Shown here piece after piece: positions 34,697 to 46,800 of a stretch of DNA of 64,000 nt (positions are counted from its first letter, which is position 1; every line of letters begins with the position of its first letter). Below the pieces are notes generated by a model. It did no database searches. It was not told where the DNA came from and was given only the letters and a program-made list of their open reading frames with translations. This stretch comes from Zea mays. Lineage: Eukaryota; Streptophyta; Magnoliopsida; Poales; Poaceae. The position numbers and the translations under genes were made by a program. Location: assembly GCF_902167145.1 (NCBI RefSeq), contig NC_050100.1:216684081-216748080 (forward strand), written 5' to 3'.

Positions 34697-35413
34697 TAGT
34701 TTGCATTTTTTTTGTTTTTTTTTGTTTATGTCGTTGGTGTGTCCGCTTAAATTTATTTCTCGCCTAGATTTTTTTTATGTCGTTGTGCCTAGTGTTGCCT
34801 TCCATCTTGCACTGCATGCGCGCGCATTTCAATCTACAGTTTCCGAATTTAAAATGCGCGTAAATAATCGACTAGCTCAAATCATGCATGTGCAATACAA
34901 AAGCAATGTAGTAATTTTATAAAATGTCATCCGTGCATTATTCAAAATTTTACTACTTTTTTAAAAAGACCGAATGCATGGCATGCATGTTTTCATCTTG
35001 CAAATTAAAATCCGCAGAGCTTAGTGCATCTCCAATAATTTAAAAAAAACATTTAGTAATTTAGTGAGCTTTTCATGTAGCTAAAAAAGGTTAAGAACAA
35101 ATTTCTTGAACAAAATCTAACTTAGTAAAAATATAGAAAACAATTTTGCATTACGAATCATTAACTATTTCTAAATCACTATAACTATTTTTATACATTT
35201 TTTTCTTCCTTATATACATTTGCTTTGATAAACAGCATGCCCTACTTATTATTATTCTCCACAACCTTTCACATACAGAGATATTGGCCGATCAGTACAT
35301 GAGCATATATTTTGGGTCGATTTTTTCAATTGTGAAAAAAAATCTAGGCGAGAAATAAATTTAAGCGGACACACCAACGACATAAACAAAAAAAACAAAA
35401 AAAATGCAAACTA

Positions 35414-35476
35414 TGGGGCTTGAACCCACGACCACATGGTTAGAAGCCTTGTGCTCTACCAAGTGGGCTAGATGGG
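35414..35476 (-). other. tRNA-like segment, right MULE arm
   Basis: Inverted counterpart of 34634-34696 with better preserved boxes: TAGCCCACTTGGTAGAGC (A-box region), loop CTTCTAA, and GTGGGTTCAAGCCCC (T-arm/B-box). The 3' acceptor side is absent. Confidence 0.5.
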
Positions 35477-35779
35477 CTTTGTGCTCATGTCTGCAACAAA
35501 TATTTTAATAACACAACCGAGCTCGGCGCCAAGATCTGTGGCGCCGAGCTCGGTTCCACGTCGACGCCACGCGTCTGGGTTGTGCCAACGCAACACGACC
35601 TCGGCGCCATAGCCTATGGCGCCGAGCTGTGTTAGCTCGGCGCCGAGCAAAGGGTCCAAAACTGCATTTAAAATTTTTTTAGGTCTAAACGTGATTTTAC
35701 TTCTGTTTAAGGGCTAAAATACAAAAAATTCGGACATGATGGCGACGCGGCGCGTGTATGACGTACGGGCCCGTATGTA

Positions 35780-38700
35780 TACATGTCCAAAACGGGCCGG
35801 CCCGTGGTGCAGCCCGTGAGCCCGGCACCCGACACGCCCAAGCACGGGAAAAGCCCGGCCCGGCACGACGGCCGGTGTGCCCGTGCCAGCCTGGCCCGAT
35901 GCCCGTGCCGTGCTTGGCTGCCAAGTGGGCCCGTGGTGCAGGCACGAGTCCGGCCCACGTAAGCCACGGCACGGCGCCGGCCCGTTAAGGCGTATAAGGC
36001 GTCGGCGGCGTCGCGTAAGGCGTACGCGTAACCCTAGCATCCCATTTTTTCTCTCGGCCTCTCCGTCTCCTGTGCGCTCGTTGCGGCGACCGGCGACAGG
36101 CGACTCGGCTCCGCCACTCCGGTGTCCTCGCCTCCTGTGTCGACGGAGAGGTGAACTCTGGTGTCCTCGCCTCCTGCTCGCTGCTCCTCTCCTCTCTTGC
36201 TCCATCCTCGCTCCTCTCTCCCTCGACCCTCACTAACCCTAACCTTAGAACTCGATCTTCGCCAAGCTCGCTCCTCTGCCTCTGCCGTCAGCCATCCGGT
36301 TCGTGGATCCGGTGCTCCGGTGTTGCAGGTAAGGTTTTCTTGCTCTCGTCTCTCTCTTAATCGTAGTCCTAATCTTCTTGTGCTTGATCTTGTTGCTTCG
36401 ATTCGTCTAGGTGTGCACCGTGTGTGTGTGTGCGCCGCGCGCCGTGAGGAGCCGGAGAAGCCGACCGAGGCGGTGGCCATGTCCACGGCCTCGGCTGACG
36501 ACGAGCTCAGTCTCAAAGCAGTGATCGAGTAGCGGAGGCTTGAAGCGCAGAACGAGGCAGACGATGCCCGGGGCCTCCTCCTTGGTACCACCTCCGCTGG
36601 TGCCATCGATCTGGACGGCGCCGGTGCACAAACGGGGACGGGCTCCACAAGCCCGACGGCCGACGCGAGCACCTCTGTCCCTGTGGCTGGTAAACGTTCT
36701 AGAAGGAGAGGTCCGACCTCTAAGGTATGGCTGCACTTTGAGGAGGTAACTGCGGTTCAAAATGGTAAGGAGGTAAGAGTATCTGCCATTTGTCTTCACT
36801 GCAAGAATAGCATGTCTGCTAAATCTTCATCTGGAACTGGCCATTTGATCCGACACCTGGATGTTTGCCCTGCTAAGAAAGAAAAAGACAGATCTGGAAA
36901 AACACAGTCTTTGCTTAAATATAATGCTGATGGATCTGTTAATCACCGGGAGTATTCCCCTTCTGTTGCTAGAACTGAGCTTTGTCGTTTAATAGCTAGG
37001 CTAGACCTGCCACTTTGTTTTGGTGAATCTAGTGCTTTTCAGGAGTATATAACCCATGCCCACAATCCAAGGTTTATTAAATCTTCTAGGCAAACTACTG
37101 CTAGAGACTTGATCCGACTGTTTAATGAGCGTGTTGAACAACTGATTGAAGTACCTAAACATGTTTCATCTGTTGCTTTGACATCTGATATATGGTCTGG
37201 TAAAGCTAAAGAGGACTATATAAGTGTTGTTGCTCATTTTGTGAACTCTGATTGGTGTTTAGAAAAGAGATTACTTGGTCTTAGACCTATAGAGGTAGCT
37301 CATACAGGTCTTAACATTGCTGAACGTGTTGAAATGGTTGCAAATGACTTTAGCATTACTGATAAGATTTTTGCCATTGTGCTTGATAATGCCTCATCTA
37401 ACAAAACTGCTATTGATGTTCTGAAACCTGTCTTTGCTGGTTATATTGGGCATTTGGTACCTGCACCTACTAGGAATGAGAGTGATTTGAGTAAAATATT
37501 TTTGCATCAGCGTTGTGCTTGCCATATTATTAATCTGATTGTTAAAAGTTGTTTGAAACGTTTACAACCATATCTTGAAGACTTTAGGACTGCTATAACA
37601 TTTTTAAACTCTTCAAATCAAAGAATTGCTTCTTATAAACAATATTGCATGAGTGTTGGTGTTAGACCACGTAAATTTGGAGTAGATATGGAAGTTAGAT
37701 GGAATTCAACATTTCTGATGCTTAAACATTTAGTTCCTTATCAAAGCACTTTCTCTGTGTGGATTAGAACTAATTCTCCTGCCAAAGATGATGGGTCTTG
37801 TTTGTTGAGTGATAATCATTGGGTTGTTGCAGAAAAATTATTGTCTTTCTTTCAGTTATTCTATGACTCAACTGTTGCACTATCTGGAATATATTACCCT
37901 ACATCACCCTTAATGTTGCATCATATTTTGAAAATTGCTAGACATCTAAATGCATATGAGAACCATGAGCTTTTAAGAACTGCTGTAGTGCCTATGAAAA
38001 CAAAATTTCTGAAATATTGGAGGGACATACCCATTCTTGATTCTAGAGCAAAGATGAGGGGCTTTCATAAAGTTCTTCAAAGATTATCTACTCTTAATGG
38101 GACTGATTATAGTAGATATCCTTCATGTATTAGAACCAAATTAACTAAGATGTACCAAATTTATGAGGCCAAATTTGGAGGTATTTGCTTGACTCCTCAA
38201 CCACAGTCAGCTAGTGGTTCTAGTAAGGCCACAGAGGCATGGGATGATATATATGGTGATGATAAAAGTTATAGCAATACTGGTACAGGTGGTACATCTG
38301 GTACATCTACTGGTTTATCTGAGTTAACTTCTTACCTTGACAGTGACACTGAAACTAAATTTGGGCCTGATTTCAACATTCTTATGTGGTGGCAACGCCA
38401 CAATCAAATTTATCCTATTCTTTCTATACTAGCTAAAGATGTGTTGACTGTCCCTGTTTCTACAATATCTTCAGAATCTACTTTCAGTCTAGCTAGCAGG
38501 GTGCTCGAGGAGCGACGACGACGGTTGACGACAGACATGGTGGAGGTGCTCTCCTGTATCAAAGATTGGGAGTTGGCTGACCAGCACAAGCAGCATAATG
38601 TGGAGAAGGAAACCAAAGACCTTGAAGCAACCTTTGAGGATATGTACCTAGATGATGAGCAGCGAGTATCACCAGGAAACAAAAGAAAGGAAGCAGCACC

Positions 38701-39224
38701 ACAGAGTTCAAGAAGGGCTGGACTATGAACTTATTCTCTCTGTTTCTACCTATTTATGTTCTCTACTTCTCTTATCTGTAATATGCTTATATGGACTGTG
38801 GACTGAACACTGAACTATGAACTTATAAATACTTTAAGGAGCCGACTGTACTCTTTTCCTTCCTAGGGTTTTCTCACGAAGTGTGAGTTTTATCTAGGAA
38901 GGTTTTTAATGAGGTAGCATTGCACTAAAGCTCCAAACCATTTAAAGACTATTTTGTAGCCTATTTGACTTGTAATCTTGTATTCTGTTAACTTTGATGA
39001 GTTATGTCATGTGTATTATGTAATTGGGCCCGAGCCCGGCACGGCACTAACGGGCTGCCCGTGCCCCCAGCCCGGCCCGGCCCGATTAACATTAGGCGTG
39101 CCGTGCCTGGGCAGGGATTTGGGCCCACGTGCCAGCCCAGCCCGGCCCGTGACATTGTCGTGCCGTGCCTGAGCATGCCGGGTCCAGCCGTGCCCGTGCC
39201 GGACTGGCCCGGCACGCCCATGTA
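35780..39224 (+). mobile_element. hAT transposon, nearly complete
   Basis: About 3445 bp with short ends TACATG at both termini in inverted orientation. The subterminal regions are dense in GCCCGGCACG/GGGCCGG motifs on both sides, a typical hAT arrangement for transposase binding. Flanks CGTATGTA (35772-35779) and TGTATGTA (39225-39232) match 7 of 8, compatible with an 8-bp duplication. It encodes a hAT transposase. The exact ends are less certain than for the other elements because the flanks are themselves ATGT repeats. Confidence 0.75.
36479..38728 (+). pseudogene. hAT transposase, one in-frame stop near the N-terminus
   Basis: The long frame 36683-38728 (681 codons) is intact. It has a BED-type zinc finger (C37, C40, H58, C62), the hAT catalytic core, and a C-terminal dimerisation domain at about 560-632 (WWQRHNQIYPILSILAKD, PVSTISSESTFS). 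The same frame extends upstream to ATG 36479-36481, but a TAG at 36530-36532, after 17 codons, separates this start from the body. A leader intron is plausible at about 36330-36411 (GTAAGG ... TCTAG). Initiation at 36683 would still give every recognised domain, so activity is not excluded. Subfamily resembles RICESLEEPER/Ac-like plant hATs. Confidence 0.85.
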
Positions 39225-39232
39225 TGTATGTA

Positions 39233-40615
39233 AATTTGTGCTTGTTCATGACATGTGGGCGTACCTGCCAGTGTGTCGCCAGTTGCGGCATGCGGGCGTG
39301 GGGCACCGGCACGCGAGGCCTTGGAATTTTTGGTCTCCGCCGGCGGACCCGTAATCCCGTTCCCGTATACGTACACGGCTGCCGTGGAGAATCTGATTTT
39401 GCATTTGGAGGCCATGATAAATTTAGTTGGGAGCCGGAGAATCTGTGCGCCTCGCTGCTCGTTGTGGCAATTCTCGTCGAGAAACTTTGCATCTAGTACC
39501 TGGGTTGGGTCTGTGCCCCATCCCATCACAAGAGATAAAACAACCGCACTTGCTGGGGATTAATCTGATTCTTGGTAAAGAAATGGAGAATTTTCTATAA
39601 AAAGATAGAGTATTTCTGATATCTGTACTGCCGCTTCTGAACTCTGAACTAGCACAGTCCAGAATTGCTAGTCTGAAAAAAATCCAAGAGGGATATGATC
39701 GTTATAATCCAATTTATCATATACCCCTGCGTGTGTGTTCCAATAAAAAATAGTGAGGAGTTTAACCCATCGATACTTTAGGAAAATATCATCGTGTTGC
39801 TATCCCTCTTTTTACTTTATTTATTTATATTTGTGCAATTATCTGATGTCTCTTTATTTCTAGAATTTCCATTATAGAGTAGAATCAGAACTTAGGATGC
39901 AAAACTTTGTAAGTAGAATATGAATCACTAATATGCATAAGGGTTAAATTGAGCTTATCGTATTTAATTTTTGCGAGAAATTTTAGATTAGACTAATTCA
40001 CTTCCTCTCTCGGCATCTAGATTGACTAGCATGGGATATTTCCCTCAAATCTCTTCAATACCCACGCACCCAAACGAGCCCTTAAGTTTCACAAAATAGA
40101 TCATCCATGATATGATCTAGCGCATAAATAGAAACTATGCAACCAAAAGAAATAAGAACAAGTGAAAAATTCCCTAGCAAAGAGAGCGTGCATGAGCCAC
40201 CTATGTAGCTCAAGCACCATTAACATAACTCAATGACATCTCGCACACATGAGTCATCTATATAGTTCAAGCGCCACAAACATAACTCAATAACATATTA
40301 CCAAACAACCAACAAGAGTACTATACAAATTGGAATTCATATAACAACAAACTATATTGCTTCACAAGGCGTTATTTAAAAATGGACTTTAATATTTAGA
40401 CTTTTTAGAAACGTGCAGGAGATCTGCGTAATATATTGATAAGAAGGAATATAACATGGTAATAGGGCAATTAATAAAACATCTAAGACAACAAGATAAG
40501 TGAGTTGTCAAGTGTCTGGCCCCTGCCAGCTTTTAGGTCGCCGCCTCACATTTAATGTTTACAACGTTTTGCTAGCAACTCGAGAATATGTGATCAAAGA
40601 TTCTTGCATTTCTTT
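39233..40615. other. intergenic, no gene recognised
   Basis: A GC-richer stretch 39240-39540 with overlapping short frames on both strands, then AT-rich DNA. No domain recognised. Confidence 0.45.
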
Positions 40616-41190
40616 CCCGTCAGATTGACCAGATCACTAGAATCAACAACGATCTAAGGCCTTTCCTATTGCATCCCGAAAACATGGCCGATCTCTCCCT
40701 GGAAGTGAACCGACATTCAACGAAAAGATGTATCCCAGACTCCAGGGCGCATAGAACACAAGATGTTGCATGGTGCCAATTTTTGACTAGTAAACGATCG
40801 GTTGTCCAAATTCGATTTTGGATAGCTAACCAACTGAAAAACTTGCACTTAGGGGGCATCCAGACCTTCCAGATGAACAGGTCAAAAATTGTGCATGTCG
40901 ATTCGAAGAACTAGGCCTGATATGTCGATTTTACTGTGAAGCAATGGTTTGCAATGAATTTTCCAGTTAACGACATCTTCATTCCATAGTCGAGGTTGGA
41001 TCTTTTGGACATGGGACCAAAGAGTGTAGAACTCATGAATATGATGAGATGAAATTGATCTATCAAGCAAATCAAGATCGGTGCTCCAGACAATGTTTCT
41101 TACCACAAATGCCAATGATTTTCTCTTATTTCTTGATGTGGTAAATAAGCGAGGCGCTAGATCCTTGGCCCTCATCCCACCAGCCTAGGC
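40616..41190 (-). pseudogene. LINE ORF2 C-terminal fragment (zf-RVT)
   Basis: Minus-strand debris in two frames: 41175-40882 (KDLAPRLFTTSRNKRKSLAF) continuing after a stop and frame change into 40859-40620 (PPKCKFFSWLAIQNRIWTTD, then HATSCVLCALESGIHLFVEC). The second block is a zf-RVT domain. No poly(A) tail or target duplication is visible, so it is older than the other two LINE insertions. Confidence 0.75.
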
Positions 41191-41444
41191 ACTATCCCAG
41201 AAGGATGTTTTAGAGTCATCACCAATCACAATATTTGTTGATGCTCAGACTTATCTATACCCATAATTCACCAATTTCAACTTTGCAAAACCCACACAAC
41301 CAAATGGTCCCATACTCATAACCTCCCCTAAATCCATCAAACAAATTACAACCATATATAGCATACCCTCAAAACTGACAGTTAAAATCGCTAGATAACT
41401 TCCATCTCTCTTACTCAAATTCATTGGCCAATGTTATTTGGATC

Positions 41445-41921
41445 TAGGGCTAAAAAAGTTTGAGGCTCACGTGTCGGCTCGAGCTCGGAGCGACTCACGA
41501 GGCTCGAGCGAGCCAAGCCGAGCTAGGTTTTCGAGCTCGCTGGTGCAACAAAATAAGCTGAGCTAGCTCGTTCTGCCTTGCGAGCTGCACCAGATTAATC
41601 AACCTACACATTAATAATGAATGTTGAATAAATATATAGATATTTGGCTCGTTTTTTAGCCTTCAATAATGGATACATGATAATTTATAATTTAGATTCC
41701 TTATAATGTTGTATTATGATCTATATTTCACATATACGCACTATTAATTCCTTATATAATGCAATATTATTTATCAAGGTTTAGCTCACGAGCTGAAACG
41801 AGCCGGCTCACGAGCCTATATCGAGCCAAGTCTATCATCCTTTTGCAACTCGTTGAGTGGGTGAGCCAAGCCGAGCCAAACTCGGTCAGCTAGTGAGAGG
41901 TTCGGCTCGTTTTTAACCCTA
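41445..41921. mobile_element. non-autonomous hAT element with 8-bp duplication
   Basis: 477-bp element with ends TAGGGCTAAAAAAGTT (left) and TAGGGTTAAAAACGAGCC (right, inverted). Perfect 8-bp flanks TTTGGATC at 41437-41444 and 41922-41929. The subterminal regions repeat GAGCC/GGCTC motifs. No coding capacity. Confidence 0.88.
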
Positions 41922-41929
41922 TTTGGATC

Positions 41930-42412
41930 ATCCTTCCTCCCTCACTCACGCCCCCGTCCTTCCCTTGCCTCCACCCATGGCCCCCACTCCTCCGGCCCTC
42001 CCCTCACTCGCGCCACCACCGGTGGCCCCTCCACTCCTCTACCCGGGACCGTTGCGTTAACACATGTATTATACGTAGTAGAAAAGGGTCATAGGACAGT
42101 GTCCTCAGAGGAGGGGCGGTGCGAGGGTGTGAGGACACATGATGTGTCTTATAAAAAAATAATCAGATTAATTGCTTCCAAAATGTCTTGCAAAATTGAA
42201 ACAACTTCACTGCTTGCATGTAGGAAGAGGAAGAAGCATAATAAATCTCCAGATATGATCTACTATAGCGTCAACAATCATAATGAAGAGATGATGCATG
42301 CCCACGAATCCATCTTTCCTTCCACCCGACCAACGAATTTTCGTTCCACCCACCCTTTCGAATGTTTGAATGAACTATTAAGATGACAGATAGTTCTTTA
42401 GTGTCTATTTAT
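41930..42412. other. intergenic, no gene recognised
   Basis: Short GC-rich patch followed by AT-rich DNA. A 95-codon frame at 42099-42386 has no recognisable domain. Confidence 0.4.
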
Positions 42413-42415
42413 TTA

Positions 42416-42608
42416 GGCACGGTTACAAACATGTAAAGCTAATTACTCCATTAGTCAGCTAATAAGTTGTTAGCTGGTTTTAACCGGGTCAAAGTAGCTA
42501 ACAACTAATAGCTATTTAAGAGGTATAATTAATAATTAGCTGATTCATTTTAAATCTCTCAGGTATTTTAGTCGATAACTATTAGTTTTAGAGGTTTGAA
42601 ACAGGGCC
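42416..42608. mobile_element. Tourist-like MITE
   Basis: 193-bp element with TTA flanks (42413-42415, 42609-42611). Ends: GGCACGGTTACAAACATGTA (left) and GGCCCTGTTTCAAACCTCTA (right, inverted), followed in both by AAACTAAT-type sequence. Confidence 0.7.
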
Positions 42609-42611
42609 TTA

Positions 42612-43847
42612 ATCAATTACGTGAGGTTTAACTACAACAAACTGGAAAAGGAAAAATACAATGTGATGATATAGCTTTAATGACATCATGAAGTGTGCTA
42701 TAATAAAACCTCTATGGCTATCTTCAACAGCTTACACATCCATATACTCATAAATCGTATTCAAATATAGGTTGTTCGTTTCAGATTAAAGTCAACTGTT
42801 CGAACTGCTGCTACTGCAATTCATAGAAATAAAACACTGTAAAAACATTAAAAGTCCTTTAGGGTTAAAGCCAAGCGAACACATATGGGTAAACTATTAA
42901 ACACGATCTAACCTGTTGTTACCATTTTCTAGTTAATTTTTTTTATGCTAGCCCAGAGTATTAGCAGAGTCAAACATACAAGCAGGCAAAAGGGGATGGT
43001 CCAAACCACGGAAGAATGACAAGCTAATCCCTTCGGATTAAGGTGGCACATCACCGTCGCAATGGGGCAGCCCAATTGGTTGTGGCAGATACCAAACTAC
43101 AGCTAACATGAACTGGACGCGCAATCCTCCACAAAAGCACGGGAGGTTGAAGCCACAGAGCAATACCAGCTCACCTCAGTAGCTCCGACTAACGTTAAAT
43201 GGCCAAAAAAAAACCCTGCAAGATTGTAATAACCACAGTAAAGAAACATTGACACATTCCTCTTACAGTAACCATGTATTCTTCTTGAATAATGATAGTG
43301 TCACTCTTGTTCCCGATAATGTACAAATGAACTGTACAAATGGTAGAAAGATATAGTGCAACAGTTATAAAGTGTTCTTGCTTATCATTCATCTCCAAAT
43401 AATAATTATATTGGTTTCACTAGACTGTAGTCTGGGATGACCAGTATATAGACCAATCAATTTACATACAAGATACAAAAACAAATCGGTACAACTACAA
43501 AAAAAAAGAGAGAGAGAAACTGTAATAAGGAGAAAACGAATTATACCTATATGGCACATTGACCGCGATTATGTACACCGCAGCGTCATCCCTTTATTGG
43601 ATATGGTTTTCACCACTAAAGTAATTTCATGGCTTCATCTCTGTGTCTTGGCAATAAAACCTTGGCCTGGAAAGCTTTGCCACCAAGCCTGTTCTCTGCA
43701 GCATGCACTTACTAACCAATCTAATGGCACCTTCCCGTGTTTTCGTCCCAAGCTTTGTACTCAGTTCTGCTCAGACAATAACTGTAACAGTATAGGGTGA
43801 AAGAATAAGTTCATATCTTGTGTCAGTGTCTACTGTGCTTGTGCTCC
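42612..43847. other. QUA2 3' flank
   Basis: 3' untranslated and downstream region of the methyltransferase gene. No additional gene recognised. Confidence 0.5.
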
Positions 43848-46800
43848 TTATTTTCTGAGAAAGGGCTTCTGACAGACGAGTAGCTTTTCATCACTAGCTA
43901 TGTCAAGATCTAAAATACGGGCATCCCATCTGAGTTGAGTAACAACAGATCTTGCCGCTTCAATAAGAGGGGCGGTGTCACGGATTATGACCCAGCCCTA
44001 CATCAACATCAAACAAGCAGGAAAAAAATTAGACAACACTTATATAAAATAATCTTACGACTGGAGACAGATGCGTACAGCTCCACACGTGTGGAAGTAT
44101 GCAGTGCAAGACTAGTCTGATAATTCTGCCGCATTCCTTCATCATGGGTAAATGGCAATTGTGCATCATACTTGTACAGTAAATAAATGTAGTATAGCAT
44201 AGGGATAGGGTATCTTTCTTTCCCATTGCAAAACCTAATGACAAACCTCTGCACTAGTAGAGTCCCAATAGCCCATGATCACAAAGATAGTTGTACCAAA
44301 GTATATGGCCATACATGAGCGACAGTTTAAAAAAAACTAAACCAGGCTAAATGTACTATTTTTATGAATGTCCCTGGTTCTTTCCATATGGTGCAATCAA
44401 GAAAAAAAAATACTTATTGTTTTTAAAAAACAACACTAATTAGAATGGCACCATATGAACCATTTTACGGTTTGTACCGTTTAGAAATTAGAATCATGAA
44501 TACCCAGAAACAGTGCAGTGTTAGGCCTTATGTTATACATGCTTCCAAGAACCTTGAAATGAATTATAGACATGATTCACGGCTGAATAATGGATTCCAA
44601 AATCAGTGTCATTAACCAAATTTTCATTACCTCTGGTCGTAGGATGCGATCAACTTCCAAGAATATGTCAAGAGTAGAACATCTATGCTTGTGGGTCTTC
44701 TCAAGTGATAGAAAGCCATCAGCATGCACCATATCATATGTTCTTGGGTAAGTTGCAAATGCGTCACACCTAACACATGTCCATCCATCGATCATTTAAC
44801 TGGAGGATGATCCAAAGATTGATATGCCGAAAGTTGTCTATCAAATTGATACTTTGATTATGCATCAATCTCCATGTACTCTAATAAAATTATGTGAAAT
44901 TGAGGATGCTCTAATTCCTCTATATCAACAACTTTCCATATGCCTAAAATTTGCATGTATTAACATTTCCAAGTTATGACTGACTATGCATATGAAGTTT
45001 AGTTTGGAAAACTTTGTCAAGTAAGGTAGTTCAAGATTTAGCATTACCAGAGCACTCACCTGAAACAAAAAAGGGTAAAACAAATTCAAATCAACAAAGG
45101 ACAAAAGATCATGTACTACTACTTACCAATCATGTTGAACCCCAATAAAACCACGGTCAAATATTAGTGGTAGATAATTTGGGGCATTTGTAGGAACAAC
45201 ATTCATCACCCATACAGACTTTCCAGACTTCAGTAAAGCAGCATTAAATCCACCAAAATGAGCATTCATATCTAAAACATTCCTTAGCATGTTAAATGGT
45301 GGTTGTGGGTCTTCATCACCAGGTCTCTTTGGATGGTCTGAAAATATAAGTGGGGATAGCAAAGACCAGTAGTTTCGCACCATGGAGTCCCAGCTTGAAT
45401 TATCATCAGCGAAGACTTCTGAATGCACACCTGTTGAATTAGAGGGTTCTTAATGTAACACAGACAAGCATTTGAACATTAAGACACTAACATATTTTAA
45501 ATTTCGTTGATTTGTTTGCTTGTTTTTTCAATTGTATTATTTAGTCAAATACTTACCATGTATGTCCAGTTCTGTTGAGTTTTGCCTAGCCTGAGATGGC
45601 CAGGTGGTACGGTGTTCAATGGGGATCCAACGCTGACTTCTTGTGCCTGATATGCAGGGGCTTAGTGGTTGGTAGTATGGTGATTCTGGATCATGGCCAC
45701 ATAGCTCAGGCCCAAATTTTCTGTAAAACAACACTGTAAGTTCACCACTAGACTAAATATCTGTTATTATAAAGTTTGTAGTTGTTGATAAGCACTACAT
45801 TACCTTGATTTGTAACATTCCCTTTTATTCGTCTTTTTCCATACAATTGTCTCATCTTGTTGTGACAGCATCTCCCAACAAAGGCCCTCAGCGTAGTCAC
45901 GAATGGCTGTCCATTTCTTTTGGTTTTCTTTGTCTCGCAAGGCCCTATGTGTATTCAAATTCGATGTCCATACAAAATATCCACCAGGCCTCAAAAGCCT
46001 GTTCACTTCAACCAAGAAAATGCCATCTGCAGAATTACAGAGAAAACAACGTTTACATATTTAGTAAGACTGTAAGAGATACTACTTTATAGCCAAATTA
46101 CCATAAATGTGTCTTTGCAGAAATCAGATGCATGCAAAGTTTGCAGTGACAAGGGTTACAAGTCAACCAAAAGTCACCCACAACTGTATATCCTTAAATA
46201 TTTAATATTCAGCTAGGCATGTACCGATCTTTACATGTGAAGTGCCAACTTAAGACATTGCTGAATAACATTATAATCGTCAATGAGGGCCAGGGCATGT
46301 GAAAGAAGACTTTCACACATACCATTTTTGTACCATTCAATATTGCATTTAGCACAATGCACCATATCAAAGGAAAGATAGGGATACGGAAGCTGCTTCG
46401 TTGCAAATGAACCAATCATTGCAGGAATGCCTCTCTCCAGTGTAATTTGGACTTGGCTACCTGATGCTTCATAGTTAGCAATGCACATGGTCAAGAGATC
46501 TCTCTCAAAAAGATGCGCCCCAAAGGTACCAAATCCACATTCTATGTCAAGGACTGTCCTAACCTGAAAATGGCATAGCAAGAAACACCATCAGAAATAA
46601 GAGTTCCTGTAAACATAACAATTACCCAAAGTCTTACTTCAGCCAATCAGAGCATAAAGTGATCTACATAGTATGTCCAGATGTATTTTGTATGATGATC
46701 TTTAAAAACAACTGTGCTTTAATAATATATCGTAGTGGAGATCCTAAGGTCCTGCCAACATACTTTTGCAGGCACAGTAGTAAGCTCTGATATACACTTT

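Larger units (their letters stand above)
34364..35733. mobile_element. MULE-like element with ~400-bp terminal inverted repeats
   Basis: 1370-bp element flanked by perfect 9-bp copies of ACATGATGG (34355-34363 and 35734-35742), the duplication size of Mutator elements. The left arm is about 34364-34776 and the right arm about 35335-35733; both begin CCGAATTTTTTGTATTTTAG read inwards. The arms match closely over their length; the main difference is about 14 bp missing from one palindrome in the right arm. The ~560-bp centre is AT-rich and encodes nothing recognisable. Each arm carries GC-rich palindromes and a tRNA-like segment. It starts about 340 bp upstream of the APRL start codon. A foldback element of another superfamily is the alternative. 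Confidence 0.88.
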
